Shown one piece after another: positions 1-12,520 of a DNA stretch of 64,000 bases. Source of the stretch: Bemisia tabaci (taxonomy: Eukaryota; Arthropoda; Insecta; Hemiptera; Aleyrodidae); the NCBI RefSeq assembly GCF_918797505.1, contig NC_092793.1:43140243-43204242 (forward strand), in the 5' to 3' direction. Each line of letters starts with the position of its first letter. Position 1 is the first letter of the stretch. A program made the position numbers and the translations under genes. Below the pieces are notes generated by a model. The model was not told where the DNA came from. It searched no databases and saw nothing but the letters and a program-made list of their open reading frames with translations.

Positions 1-99
1 CTCATTGGTCTTTCATTAACCAATCAGAAAACGTCATTGAAAATCCCCGGGAAATTTAAATGTATTCTTCCGTAAAGGAATTATTGATAGGTAGACAGG

Positions 100-2150
100 T
101 ATAAAAATGGGATGTATTTCTTCTAATAACCAGGATAAAAGGGAGGATTATTACCTATACAGGATAGTCCTAGAAAAACGGGATGTACCTATATTAATAA
201 ACCGGGATAACAGGAAGGATATCGATCATTGTGTATCGATATTCGATACATCGTTTGTTCTAAAGCAGTATTGACTGGGATAAAACGGGATTTCTTCATA
301 ATAACCGGGATAAAAGGGAGGAAAGTTACATCCTATACGGGAGAGTCATGGATGAACGGGATGTACCTATATTAATAAACCGGGATAACAGGAAGGATAT
401 CGATCTTTGTGTATCGATCTTCGATACATCGTTTGTTCTAAAGCAGTATTGACTGGGATAAAACGGGATTTCTTCATAATAACCGGGATAAAAGGGAGGA
501 ATTTTACCTATACAGGATAGTCATGGATGAACGGGATGTACCTATATTAAGAAACCGGGATAACAGGAAGGATATCGATCTTTGTGTATCGATCTTCGAT
601 ACATCGTTTGTTCTAAAGCTGTATAGACTGGGATAAAACGGGATTTCTTCATAATAACCGGGATAAAAGGGAGGAATTTTACCTATACAGGATAGTCATG
701 GATGAACGGGATGTACCTATATTAATAAACCAGGATAACAGGAAGGATATCGATCATTGTGTATCGATATTCGATACATCGTTTGTTCTAAAGCAGTATT
801 GACTGGGATAAAACGGGATTTCTTCATAATAACCGGGATAAAAGGGAGGAATTTTACCTATACAGGATAGTCATCGATAAAACGGGATGTACCTATATTA
901 ATAAACTGGTATAACAGGAAGGATATCGATCATTGTGTATCGATATTCGATACATCGTTTTTTCTAAAGCAGTAATGACTGGTATAAACGGGATTTCTTC
1001 ATAGTGACCGGGATAAAGTGGAGGAATTTTACCTATACAGGATAGTCATGGATAAAACGGGATGTACCTATATTAAGAAACCGGGAAAACAGGAAGGATA
1101 TCGATCTTTGTGTATCGATCTTCGAAACATCGTTTTTTTCTAAAGCAGTAATGACTGGGATAAAACCGGATTTCTTCAGAGTGACCGGGATAATATGCAG
1201 CAATTTTACCTCCTATACAGGATAGTCATGGATGAACGGGATGTACCTATATTAATAAACCGGGATAACAGGAAGGATATCGATCATTGTGTATCGATAT
1301 TCGATACATCGTTTGTTCTAAAGCAGTATTGACTGGGATAAAACGGGATTTCTTCATAATAACCGGGATAAAAGGGAGGAATTTTACATATACAGGATAG
1401 TCATGGATGAACGGGATGTACCTATATTAATAAACCGGGATAACAGGAAGGATATCGATCATTGTGTATCGATATTCGATACATCGTTTGTTCTAAAGCA
1501 GTATTGACTTGGATAAAACGGGATTTCTTCATAATAACCGGGATAAAAGGGAGGAATTTTACCTATACAGGATAGTCATGGATGAACGGGATGTACCTAT
1601 ATTAATAAACCGGGATAACAGGAAGGATATCGATCTTTGTGTATCGATCTTCGATACATCGTTTTTTTCTAAAGCAGTAATGACTGGGATAAAACGGGAT
1701 TCCTTCATAATAACCGGGATAAAAGGGAGGAATTTTACTTATACAGGATAGTCATCGATAAAACGGGATGTACCTATATTAATAAACTGGTATAACAGGA
1801 AGGATATCGATCATTGTGTATCGATATTCGATACATCGTTTTTTCTAAAGCAGTAATGACTGGTATAAACGGGATTTCTTCATAGTGACCGGGATAAAGT
1901 GGAGGAATTTTACCTATACAGGATAGTCATGGATAAAACGGGATGTACCTATATTAAGAAACCGGGAAAACAGGAAGGATATCGATCTTTGTGTATCGAT
2001 CTTCGATACATCGTTTTTTTCTAAAGCAGTAATGACTGGGATAAAACCGGATTTCTTCAGAGTGACCGGGATAATATGCAGTAATTTTACCTTTACAGTA
2101 TAGTCATTTATAATAGTGGATGTAACTATGTTAAGGAACCGGGATAAAAC
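100..2150 (+). repeat. 175-bp satellite array, about 12 units
   Basis: The phrase CGGGATAACAGGAAGGATAT (or a close variant) recurs near 199, 378, 553, 728, 903, 1079, 1258, 1434, 1609, 1783, 1958 and 2131, giving a period of about 175. Each unit contains an ATCGAT-rich dyad, GTATCGA-TAT-TCGATAC, and a block like GGGATAAAACGGGATTTC. Units differ by scattered substitutions. The array lies inside Helitron copy 1 and recurs in copy 2, so it spreads with the transposon. Short ORFs across it are by-products of the repeat. Confidence 0.9.
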
Positions 2151-2445
2151 ACATCAAATGCATCATGAAACATAGCAAACACATCAAACACATCATGAAA
2201 CACGTAAAACGCAATATACACATCATGATTCACCTAAAACACATCAAACACAACAAACACATCATGAAACACAATCAAACACATTAAACACAACAAATAC
2301 ATCATGAAACACAATCAAACACATCACAACACAACAAACACATCATGAAACACAATCAAACACATCAAACACAACAAACACATCATGAAACACAATCAAA
2401 CACATCAAACACACCATGAAACACAATCAAACACAACAAATCGCA
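2146..2445 (+). repeat. ACACATCAAA/CATGAAACAC minisatellite
   Basis: Low-complexity tandem repeat of about 38 bases built from the words AACACATCATGAAACAC and AATCAAACACATCAAACAC. It sits between the satellite and the helicase remnant in both Helitron copies (also 13500-13712 and 14255-14480), apparently replacing the upstream helicase coding sequence. Confidence 0.85.
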
Positions 2446-2485
2446 TGTATCGATAATCGCACGTTTCGATAACCGCATTTATCAA

Positions 2486-3658
2486 CTTCCTGGTGGAAAA
2501 ACAGCTCACAGGGTTTTTAAATTGCCACTTCAGATGACATCCGAAAACGACATTAAACCGGCAAAACTTACAACAGCATTAAAACAAATATTAACAGAAG
2601 TTGATTTTATAATATGGGATGAGGCTTCAATGATATTGTCAACAGCTTTTCAAATAGTGAACGTAACCTTGCAAGATTTAATGAGAAACAATGATCCATT
2701 CGGAGGAAAAGCAGTTTGCCTAGGCGGAGATTTCAGACAATTATTGCCAGTAGTAAAGAAAGGAAGCAGAAATCAAATAGTCAAATCAGCTTTAATAAGC
2801 TCTCCTTTATGGAAACATTTCAAAATCTTCCACTTGAAAAAAAATATGAGAGCAAACAACGAAGAATTCAGTGAATGGCTGCTGCAAATCGGAAATGGAA
2901 AGAAAGAAATAGTTGAATTCCCATCAGAAATGATATGTAATGAAAACATTGTTGATAGCATTTTTAAAGAATATAACGAAGAAACATTAAAAACATCAAT
3001 ACTTCTTGCATCCAGAAATTGTGAAGTTGACAGATTGAATGAAGAAGTACTCTCAAAAATGGAAGGAGAAACAATTGTGAGTGAAGGATTCAGTTGGGCA
3101 ACTGCAGTGGACGGAGACCTGACAGACCAAGACGAGTTAACTCTGAGATATCAACCAGAATACTTAGCTTCACTGAACCCTTCAGGAATGCCAAGTCAAA
3201 ATTTGAAGTTAAAAGAAGGAGCTGTGGTTATGTTACTACGCAACATTTGTATCGAGGATGGATTGTGCAATGGGACAAGATTAATTGTCTTAAAAATAAA
3301 TAAATACATTTTGCATTGCTCAATTTTAACCGGAGAAAAAAAAGGAAAAATAGTTTCACTACCAAAAATTACACTTAACACAAAAGAACAAACGAACCTA
3401 CCTTTTTTTTTGAATAGGAAACAATTCCCCGTTAGATTAGCTTTTGCTATGACTATTAGTAAAAGCCAAGGGCAATCGTTTGACAGAGTGGGAATTTTTA
3501 TAGATAAAGAAAGACCAATGTTCGCTCACGGGCAACTGTATGTAGCATTGTCTAGATGTAGGACTAAAGAGGGTTTAAAAATAAAAATCATTAATTTTGA
3601 TGACGACAAAAATAAAAACACAGCAATGAACATTGTTTATCAAGAAGTTCTGCATTAA
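2486..3658 (+). pseudogene. Helitron PIF1-like helicase, 5'-truncated
   Basis: C-terminal two-thirds of a PIF1-type SF1 helicase of the kind carried by Helitrons; the family unwinds DNA during rolling-circle transposition. The open frame runs to the stop at 3656-3658. Counting from the TTG at 2522 (378 residues), it shows a Walker B box IIWDEAS (about 30-36), GGDFRQLLPV (68-77), SKSQGQSFD (about 313-321) and GQLYVALSR (about 337-345). Upstream in frame, from about 2486, homology-like residues LPGGKTAHRVFKLP continue, but no Walker A (GxxGxGKT) or Rep domain is present: the frame enters the minisatellite. There is no good ATG start. The remaining domain is uninterrupted and almost identical to the decayed copy at 14684-15584. 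I regard it as a truncated, probably nonfunctional helicase. Confidence 0.85.
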
Positions 3659-3786
3659 CTTTGTATATTTTCTACTGTTTAAATTGAGGAATGCAAAATG
3701 TACTTATTATCTTAAAAACAATTAATTTTGTCCCTATGAACAAACCTTTTTTTATTATGTATATAACTTAAAATTATAATTTCACT

Positions 3787-4066
3787 AAACGTGATGGACG
3801 CACGGAGAACGCCCAGAGTTAACGCCAGGGGATGAAACCCCTCGGAGACTTGATGGTACAATTTTTTATCTACCAATATTATTCACGGTAAAATTAAATC
3901 ACCCAACCCAAGTAGCATTTTTCAACGGAAAAATTGCGATTTTATCGCCGATAAAATAAAAATAATAAAAATAATATTGGTAGATAAAAAATTGTACCAT
4001 CACGTCCCCAAGGAGTTTCATCCCCTGGCGTTAACTCTGGGCGTTCTCCGTGCGTCCATCACGTTT
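3787..4066. mobile_element. Small foldback element in Helitron 1
   Basis: Inverted repeat with termini AAACGTGATGGACGCACGG at 3787 and its complement ending at 4066; arms of roughly 90-95 bp. The loop (about 3883-3978) contains CCCAAGTAGCA at 3907-3917, a terminus shared with 44868 and 59327-59337 (reverse). Helitron copy 2 lacks this insertion at the equivalent position. Confidence 0.8.
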
Positions 4067-4970
4067 ACCGGTCGCTAGGATCATCAACATATGAACGATT
4101 ATCGCCTCAGTCGCCACGGTGGTAGGCCAACACTTTTCCATTAGGCTATGGCCGCAACATGATTCCCAAGTGCGAATTGCCTCTATGTAGATGGATCGGC
4201 GCTTCGCAACCTTACAACTTTTTACATTGCGTTGACTGACACCGAGTTTTCATTGGATTTTTTTTTTTTTTTTTTTTATTTTCCCTCCTCTGTACTTTAT
4301 GAAATACGCACTGTACTTTATGAAATACGGTTGGTAAAATGAGGTTCTACTGGTAATCTCATCATTCTGTCTTTGTAAAATTACCAAGAATAGTGAGATG
4401 GCAAAGATATCGATGGACCTTGGTAAAAACGCCGATATTTTTTATCGCCTGTGGTAGAATTACAGAGATAAAATGGTAAATTAAGTTACCGGGAATTGAT
4501 TACGAATAAAAGTGGTATTCTTACCTGGAAAAATCAGTAAAAATACCGGTCTGCCTTTCTAACATTACCAATGATTGATAAAAAAAAGAGATGGTAAAGT
4601 TACCAACGGACCTTGGTAAAAACGGCAGCGGCGGCGGCATAGAAACATGTTTCATAAGCGTCATTCATGCGTTAGTAGGCGTTGATGAAAAATTGCAATT
4701 TATTGCAATTTTATCTCTATAAAATCGCGTTCGATAAAATCGCGATTTTATTGCAATTTATCGCGATTTTTCTCCCGATAATATTGCGATGATTCGCCGT
4801 CGATAAAATCGCGATTTTTTTATCCGATAATATTGCAATAAATCGCGACGTCGATAAAATCGCGATATATTCTCCGATTAAATCGCAATTTATGGCGATC
4901 ACTACTACTCGGGAATTGCAGCAGCAAATCCAAAAATTGTTACGCATCACCGCCACTCTTTAATTTAAAT
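4067..4970 (-). mobile_element. Composite element with tRNA-like head and GCGATTTTATCG words (copy 1)
   Basis: Homologous, in opposite orientation, to 45403-46215: both carry a degenerate tRNA-Gly-like segment (here on the minus strand, about 4100-4180), a T/A-rich tract (4257-4277), a block with ACCGGTAA-type words, and a block of iterated GCGATTTTATCG-like words (about 4690-4900). The B-box region of the tRNA-like head is eroded here. The ORF at 4717-4956 is an artefact of the iterated words. It provides the empty site for the MITE inserted in the other copy at 45147-45401. Confidence 0.7.
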
Positions 4971-5354
4971 ATCAAACCGACCTGTGGCCTTTTATCAAGG
5001 TTAATATAAATACATCCCGTTTTATTAATGACAAACCTATTATATTTCGTTTATATTATATTATATTCTATCCTATTTGCTTTCCATCCATTTTATTTTA
5101 TCCCATATAAACCGTTTCAAACTGATTATTCACCTTTTTTTAAAACTCCAACCTTAATTGAAGTAAGTTTTTAGCTAAATTGAAGATGATCTTTTGAATG
5201 AATAAGCACTTAACAGAACTTCAGCAGTATTAATATTAATACAATTTACGAGAATAATGTAAATTAAAAAAAATTAAGTGATATTTTCATAACGAATTGA
5301 CAGAATATACGAGGGGGTTGGGCCGCGGAGCGGCCAGGGGGCGGAGCCCTCTAG

Positions 5355-6578
5355 TCTTTTTAAAAATATTTTAATGCAATTCACCTTTTTAAAGTTTTCT
5401 CTCTTCATTTTTTTTTGAAGAATCACTGAAGAATCGCTGACTTTACAAAAATAAGAATAAAGAAAAAAATGAAACTTTTCGAAAATGTTTGTAACAAACT
5501 ATTTATTTTTGATGCCTGAGATTGTTACATTTTTTTAAATATTAATAGTCCTAATCAATTCGACTATAATATTCAAGACTATTCTGGACCATTTATTTTA
5601 AACTTTTCTATTTCAATTAGATTAGGTAGGTACCTGCTAATAGTTCTATTCAATAGTTCTATTTAATTCACATCGGGCGGAAAAGGAAGAACGTGAGCAC
5701 TATAAAAGAAACACTAATAGTTCTAATTCCTTACTTTAAAAAATTAGATTTGAAAAATAAGCTTTGAAATTTTCTAGATTAAGGCACCTTTTTCCGTGGG
5801 CAGTCACAATTTATTCATAAAAAATGTTCAATCTTAGATTACCTTTAATTTTACTCAGTTTACATAATCACACGCGTGACATTTTAATATTTTATTGTAT
5901 AGCTGCACTTCCTTTTCGTCATACTCTCTAAAGTTGATAGGAATAAGGTGGTAAAGAAGTGCTGGATCCACCCTATTTTGCAGGGAAACAAGGTGAAAAG
6001 GTTACTTCAATTACAGTAAAAAATGTTGAGCTCTTAAGAGTATCCGTACAAGACTAAGGAGGGGGGGGGGGAGATCGGTCCCAACAGGTCCTTCGACCCA
6101 AAATTTCCCCGGACACAAATGAATCAAAGTTTTAAAAATCAACAATTTTGCACTCGCAAATTCCTTTCGAAAATACAGAAAACATTTTTTTTTTATCAAT
6201 CCACTCCCGTGGCGTCCAGAAATCAAAGGGATCCAGAAAATCGATATTGAACAGTGCATACACTACGTAGCAGCAGAGTTATTCGATTATCTTCATCTGT
6301 CAACTTAGTGGGTGACATGCTGAAAAGTATGATTCTCTCCACATTTTTTAATTTCTTCCTCGGTCCTTAGCATAAGCATGCATTTTATTTGACCCTTTTT
6401 AATTCTATCTGCGAGGGATATTTCATTCATCAGGATAGGAAAAGTAAGGAGGAAAAAAAAATGCGATTGTTTAGTGTGAAGAAACACATTGTCCGATGAA
6501 ACTGAACTGATGCAATGCAAAAAACTCCCGGCTTCAATCTACTTAAGATCTGAAGTCCTCTTTATGAGGCCCCCTTAA
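5355..6578. other. Spacer between the two Helitrons
   Basis: AT-rich sequence with a long G run near 6060-6071. No recognisable coding region or repeat; the small ORFs on the minus strand (6011-6259 and 6305-6520) resemble nothing I know. Confidence 0.5.
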
Positions 6579-6779
6579 TCTTACTATAGAAAAAAAATAA
6601 GGCCTTTTTTGTGCGTACGTCCGTGTCATTTTGCATTCTCATTGGTCTTTCATTAAGCAATCAGAAGACGACGTCAGTGTCTTTTCGCATTCTCATTGGT
6701 CTTTCATTAACCAATCAAGAAACTTCATTGAAAATCCCCGGGAAATTTAAATGTATTCTTCCGTAAAGGAATTAATGAT

Positions 6780-7061
6780 AGGTAGACACGTATAAAAATG
6801 GGATGTATTTCTTCTAATTAACCAGGATAAAAGGGAGGAATATTACCTGTACAGGATAGTCCTGGAAAAACAGGATGTACCTATAGTAAGAAACCGGGAT
6901 AACAGGAAGGATATCGATCTTTGTGTATCGATCTTCGATACATCGTTTGTTCTAAAGCGGTATTGACTGGGATAAAACGGGATTTCCTCATAATGACCGG
7001 GATAAAAGGGAGGAATTTTACCCACACAGGATAGTCATGGATAAAACGGGATGTAACTATA
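6780..7061 (+). repeat. Satellite segment in Helitron 2 (5' part)
   Basis: Units of the same 175-bp satellite as 100-2150, interrupted at TATA (7058-7061) by the foldback that follows. The array resumes at 10147 and again at 12521. Confidence 0.85.
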
Positions 7062-10000
7062 CAGGGTGTTTCAGACCACCCGTACCAGGCCTTTTTCTCG
7101 GTTGGTTTAGGTCGTACGAAGTCGAAGACCGATGGGTTGAATAGGGAATTGACCCCAAGGAATCCGAATTTTGTGGTCCCGAAACCCCCCCACCCCCCCT
7201 TAGGGGGTAAAGGGGGGGTCACGATGCTAAAAGTCACAGTTCTCGACCGAATTGCGGATCGATCGCATCAGAATTGAAAAGCACGAAAAATTTCACGTGG
7301 AATTGACCCCTAAAAATCCAAAATCGGACCATCCAAGGCCCAAAAATGATCCCCTAAAGAGGGGGACAGTACCCCCCTCCATAATTTCTCTTTGGTCTCA
7401 AAATTGACGTAAATTCGCCAGAAAAAGACAGTTTCCGCGGTAATCGACCTCGAGAAATCCAAATTTCTTGGTCCCGAAGCTCCTCCAGTCCCCATTGGGG
7501 GGTAAACGGGGGGGGGGGCCCAATTTTAAAAATCGGGGCTCCTTTCCGAATCGCAAATTGATTGCATCCAAATTGAGGAGCAGAACACATTTACATCTTA
7601 AGTGACTCCTAAGAGTTCTAATTGACCCCCCTGAACGGCAAAAAGTAATCCCCTGAGGAAGGGGGCCTCGCCCCCGCCAAAAATTTCTCAGGAATAGGAT
7701 TCCTCTTTGGTCGCAAAATTGACGTCGATTCTCCAGAAAAAGACGGTCTCCCATGTAATCGACCCCGAGAAGCTCAGGGAACATGAAATTAAGAGTCCTC
7801 GGGGTCGATTACATGGGAAACCGTCTTTTTCTGGAGAATCGACGTCAATGAGGTTGTTCCATCCCCCATTAGATTTGGCCCCCTATCAGATATGATCCAT
7901 CTTTTCAGGAGTGATACAGTAGCATGCGAGACGTTCAAATATGGCGGTCATTTTGACTTAGGCCCCCCCAGAGAGGGGGGGCGGGGGGTCAAAGTCAAAA
8001 CCTTCAACTGCCTATAACTTTTGAGCGAAAAATCGGATTGAGTTGAACTTTTTTTTAAATGAAAGATCTCAAAAAGATCTATCTGCTGATACCAGAAAAA
8101 TTGAAAAAAAGTTAAATTTAATGCAAATTTTTAGCAATTTTTCAATTTTTTAGGGGACAAAATTTTCAATTTTGTCGTGTTTCGGCACCGCGCAATGACT
8201 CTACTAAAACAAAAACCAGTTTTTTAGATTCTACACTTAATTTCCTACAAGATGCAAAAAACCGCATCTTGGGGAAACGTTTAGATCGCGAGCTATGGCT
8301 CGTCAAAGTTAGCCCCGCGCTGAGCGCGCGCGCCCTACGCTGTTCGCATATCCTCTGCGCGTCTGCCACCGATCCTGTTGCCCCTCCTCCCCCTTCCTAA
8401 ATGCAAATTAACATTCTACTACCCAGCTTTCGTATATATCTGCGTTATAGGTACGTGAAAATTTCAGCAAGTTCGTGATTTCCAGTGGAATTGATGCTTT
8501 ATTTCGCTCCCCCCCCCCCCCCAACCCGGCCACTGTGCTCCAAATATTGTGCAAAAAAGAAATATATAAATTTTCTTGTTTCATGTTTTTGCTGATGTAG
8601 CACCCTGTGACTACGAGATCGAATTGAGGTAATTTTTTATCCCACCTCCCAACCACTTTTCGGTGTATTGAGCGTTTACCATTCATGAGAGGCCGACATT
8701 ATTATGGGTATTCATAATAGGCTGCTGAGGAATTAAAAAATATTTCGCACGATTTTTCTCCACATAGCTTTGAGAAATATAAAATGATTTCGTTGTTGGC
8801 AGGGGCACACTTCAGTGCCAGTGGCCGGGTTGGGGGGGGGGGGGGGAGCGAAATAAAGCATCAATTCCACTGGAAATCACGAACTTGCTGAAATTTTCAC
8901 GTACCTATAACGCAGATATATACGAAAGCTGGGTAGTAGAATGTTAATTTGCATTTAGGAAGGGGGAGGAGGGGCAACAGGATCGGTGGCAGACGCGCAG
9001 AGGATATGCGAACAGCGTAGGGCGCGCGCGCTCAGCGCGGGGCTAACTTTGACGAGCCATAGCTCGCGATCTAAACGTTTCCCCAAGATGCGGTTTTTTG
9101 CATCTTGTAGGAAATTAAGTGTAGAATCTAAAAAACTGGTTTTTGTTTTAGTAGAGTCATTGCGCGGTGCCGAAACACGACAAAATTGAAAATTTTGTCC
9201 CCTAAAAAATTGAAAAATTGCTAAAAATTTGCATTAAATTTAACTTTTTTTCAATTTTTCTGGTATCAGCAGATAGATCTTTTTGAGATCTTTCATTTAA
9301 AAAAAAGTTCAACTCAATCCGATTTTTCGCTCAAAAGTTATAGGCAGTTGAAGGTTTTGACTTTGACCCCCCGCCCCCCTCTCTGGGGGGGCCTAAGTCA
9401 AAATGACCGCCATATTTGAACGTCTCGCATGCTACTGTATCACTCCTGAAAAGATGGATCATATCTGATAGGGGGCCAAATCTAATGGGGGATGGAACAA
9501 CCTCTTTGCAACCAAAGAGGAATCCTGAGAAACTTTTGGAGAGGGCGAAACCTCCCTCCTCAGGGGTTACTTTTTGGCGTTCAAGGGGGTCAATTAAAAC
9601 TCTTGGGGGTCACTAAAGATGTAAAAGTGTTCTGCTCCTCAATTTGGATGCAATCAATTTGCGATTCGGAAAGGAGCCCCGATTTTTAAAATTGGGCCCC
9701 CCCGTTTACCCCCCAAGGGGGACTGGAGGAGCTTCGGACCACGAAATTTGGATTTCTCGAGGTCGATTACCGCGGAAACCGTCTTTTTCTGGCAAATTTA
9801 CGTCAATTTTGAGACCAAAGAGAAATTATGGAGGGGGTACTGTCCCCCTCTTTAGGGGATCATTTTTGGGCCTTGGATGGTCCGATTTTGGATTTTTAGG
9901 GGTCAATTCCACGTGAAATTTTTCGTGCTTTTCAATTCTGATGCGATCGATCCGCAATTCGGTCGGGAACTGTGACTTTTAGCATCGTGACCCCCCCTTT

Positions 10001-10146
10001 ACCCCCTAAGGGGGGGTGGGGGGTTTCGGGACCACAAAATTCGGATTCCTTGGGGTCAATTCCCTATTCAACCCATCGGTCTCCGACTTCGTACGACCTA
10101 AACCAACCGAGAAAAAGGCCTGGTACGGGTGGTCTGAAACACCCTG
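7062..10146. mobile_element. Large foldback element A, 3085 bp
   Basis: Terminal inverted repeats start CAGGGTGTTTCAGACC and extend as arms from 7062 to about 8530 and from about 8811 to 10146, with a loop of about 280 bases. TATA stands on both sides (7058-7061 and 10147-10150), consistent with a TATA (or TA) target duplication in the satellite. The arms are modular: a block of roughly 300 bp with C/G-run hairpins, GTAATCGACC and AAAAAGACGG words is repeated with divergence. The left arm is about 130 bp longer because of a nested hairpin at 7718-7849. Mirror-image ORFs (8166-8369 and 8986-9189) encode the same peptide only because of the palindrome. No transposase is visible. Confidence 0.85.
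7718..7849. repeat. Nested hairpin within left arm of foldback A
   Basis: ATTGACGTCGATTCTCCAG at 7718 is mirrored by its complement ending at 7849, arms about 53 bp, spacer about 26. The matching place in the right arm (near 9500-9550) lacks it, so it arose after the palindrome formed or was lost from the other arm. Confidence 0.8.
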
Positions 10147-10640
10147 TATATAGAAACCGGGACAACAGGAAGGATATCGATCTTTGTGTATCGATCTTCG
10201 ATACATCGTTTGTTCTTAAGCGGTATTGACTGGGATAAAACGGGATTTCCTCATAATGACCGGGATGAAAGGGAGGAATTTTACCCACACAGGATAGTCA
10301 TGGATAAAACGGGATGTAACTATATTAAGAAACCGGGATAACAGGAAGGATATCGATCTTTATATATATCGATATCCTTCCCTTCATCGATCTTCGATAC
10401 ATCGTTTGTTCCAAAGCAGTATTGACTGGGATAAAACGGGATTTCTTCATAATAACCCGGATAAAAGGGAGGAATTTTACCTATACAGGATAGTCATGGA
10501 TAGAACGGGATGTAACTTCATTAAGAAACCAGGATAACAGGAAGGATATCGATCTTTGTGTATCGATCTTCGATACATCGTTTGTTCTAAAGCAGTATTG
10601 ACTGGGATAAAACGGGATATCGATCTTTATATATGCACTG
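10147..10640 (+). repeat. Satellite segment in Helitron 2 (middle part)
   Basis: About three degenerate units of the 175-bp satellite; one contains an extra local palindrome GATATCGAT...ATCGATATC near 10350-10375. Confidence 0.8.
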
Positions 10641-10704
10641 AAAAACACATCTGGGGTAAGAATGCTTACACATTCAAAATTAAAAATTAAAATCGAGACG
10701 TTTC

Positions 10705-10850
10705 GTCCAAATTCTTGGAAATTTTCAATCGATAAAAAACAAAGGCTAAAATATAGTCGTCTCTCAGACCATAGCAGGTCCAAATTCTTGGACATTTTCA
10801 ATCGATAAAAAACAAAGCCTAAAATATAGTCGTCTCTCAGACCAGAGCAG
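10705..10850 (+). repeat. 73-bp tandem duplication
   Basis: Two adjacent copies, starting GTCCAAATTCTTGGA at 10705 and 10778, differ at a few bases. They separate the satellite from the next foldback. Confidence 0.85.
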
Positions 10851-10872
10851 CGAGGCACTGACTCTTTATATA

Positions 10873-12520
10873 CAGGGTTATTCAAAAGTTACGCACCACT
10901 GGCCATAACTTTGGTTCTAATTATGATATCGATTTGCGGTTTGTGGCGTCCTTCCTCATATCGAGGGAGAAACTTTTTGAGGTACTTTTCAGTTCTTCAC
11001 CCCCCCCCCAGGGGGAGGGGGGGCGGGGGGCAACTCAAAAATTTCAAATGGCAACCCCCATCATGTGATACATCGTTTGAAAGAGCACGAAATAAGAAAA
11101 TTTTTGGCGCAAACCGGAAGTCGATCTGACCCCCCTGTCAAAAGTTAGGGGGGTCCAAAGGTTATTTAGGGGGTCCGTACCTTCATTTTTTAGAGTAGCT
11201 TCGGCGGCTCTTGGACATACCGTTTCTCTTTACAAAGAGTCCTCGAATACTCCAAGTCTGATACCGAAGTCTTCATATTGCCCCCGGGCCACCACAGCCC
11301 CCCCGTAGGGGGGATGGGCCTGTTACAATGAAACATTGCATTAAAATGCGAAATGTCACAGAAGAGCTTCAAACTTAGCATCAAATCCGAGTGGAACTTC
11401 TTGCCAATGTTAACGCAAACGTGCCTGCGACTTTAAAGTGAGTTTTCAAAACTCTTAGCCCCCTGCCCCCCCTCATTTTTGGTTGCAGAGCGGGTAAAAA
11501 CCGGGAAATTCACTACAAATAATGCCCGAAACTAATGTCCAACTTGAGGAGGACCCTTGAAACGTTGCGATCAGTCGGAGCATTGAAATACAAGGACTGC
11601 CACCCCCTTAAAGTACGGAAACATCCAAAACACCCCCGCTGCCCCCCTCATTTTTCGTTGCGGAGCGGGTAAAAACCGGGAAAATCGCCAGAAATGATGC
11701 CCCGGTTCTTATCAGCTCTGCAACGAAAAAAGAGGGGGGCAGCGGGGGTGTTTTGGATGTTTCCGTACTTTAAGGGGGTGGCAGTCCTTGTATTTCAATG
11801 CTCCGACTGATCGCAACGTTTCAAGGGTCCTCCTCAAGTTGGACATTAGTTTCGGGCATTATTTGTAGTGAATTTCCCGGTTTTTACCCGCTCTGCAACC
11901 AAAAATGAGGGGGGGCAGGGGGCTAAGAGTTTTGAAAACTCACTTTAAAGTCGCAGGCACGTTTGCGTTAACATTGGCAAGAAGTTCCACTCGGATTTGA
12001 TGCTAAGTTTGAAGCTCTTCTGTGACTTTTCGCATTTTAATGCAATGTTTCATTGTAACAGGCCCATCCCCCCCTACGAGAGGGAGGGGGGGCTGTGGTG
12101 GCCCGGGGGCAATATGAAGACTTCGGTATCAGACTTGGAGTATTCGAGGACTCTTTGTAAAGAGAAACGGTATGTCCAAGAGCCGCCGAAGCTACTCTAA
12201 AAAATGAAGGTACGGACCCCCTAAATAACCTTTGGACCCCCCCTAACTTTTGACAGGGGGGTCAGATCGACTTCCGGTTTGCGCCAAAAATTTTCTTATT
12301 TCGTGCTCTTTCAAACGATGTATCACATGATGGGGGTTGCCATTTAAAATTTTTGAGTTGCTCCCCGCCCCCCCTCCCCCTGGGGGGGGGGGTGAAGAAC
12401 TGAAAAGTACCTCAAAAAGTTTCTCCCTCGATATGAGGAAGGACGCCACAAACCGCAAATCGATATCATAATTAGAACTAAAGTTATGGCCAGTGGTGCG
12501 TAACTTTTGAATAACCCTGT
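10873..12520. mobile_element. Foldback element B, 1648 bp
   Basis: Terminal inverted repeats begin CAGGGTTATTCAAAAGTTAC; TATA flanks both ends. Arms of about 820 bp meet near 11695 with a very short spacer. One internal module per arm contains CTCCGACTGATCGCAAC (plus strand at 11801; complement CAGTCGGAG at 11572). The core with GGCGCAAACCGG is at about 11095-11125. The same family is at 30827-32807. No coding capacity for a transposase is seen; mirror ORFs are palindrome artefacts. Confidence 0.85.

Larger units (their letters stand above)
1..5354 (+). mobile_element. Helitron copy 1 (5' tip outside window)
   Basis: The 3' end is diagnostic of a rolling-circle Helitron: a GC hairpin at 5321-5335 (GGCCGC, loop GGA, GCGGCC), a second short hairpin at about 5336-5350, then CTAG at 5351-5354 followed by host T. 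Position 1 aligns with 6692 (or 6640) of the second copy, so some 60 to 115 bases of the 5' tip are missing. In order it holds a 175-bp satellite, an ACACATCA-type minisatellite, a PIF1-like helicase remnant, a 276-bp foldback and a composite tRNA-like insertion. No HUH/Rep nuclease domain is visible, so this copy should be nonautonomous. Confidence 0.85.

Noticed and set aside
1..2150. Possible CRISPR-like array
   Set aside because: Units are contiguous 175-bp satellite repeats without unique spacers, in a eukaryotic Helitron.
4717..4956. 79-residue ORF with INCNKIAIL repeats
   Set aside because: Arises from iterated GCGATTTTATCG words; not a protein family.
8166..9189. Two identical 67-residue proteins (8166-8369 minus and 8986-9189 plus)
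   Set aside because: They are mirror copies produced by the palindrome of element A; no family similarity and no coding bias evident.
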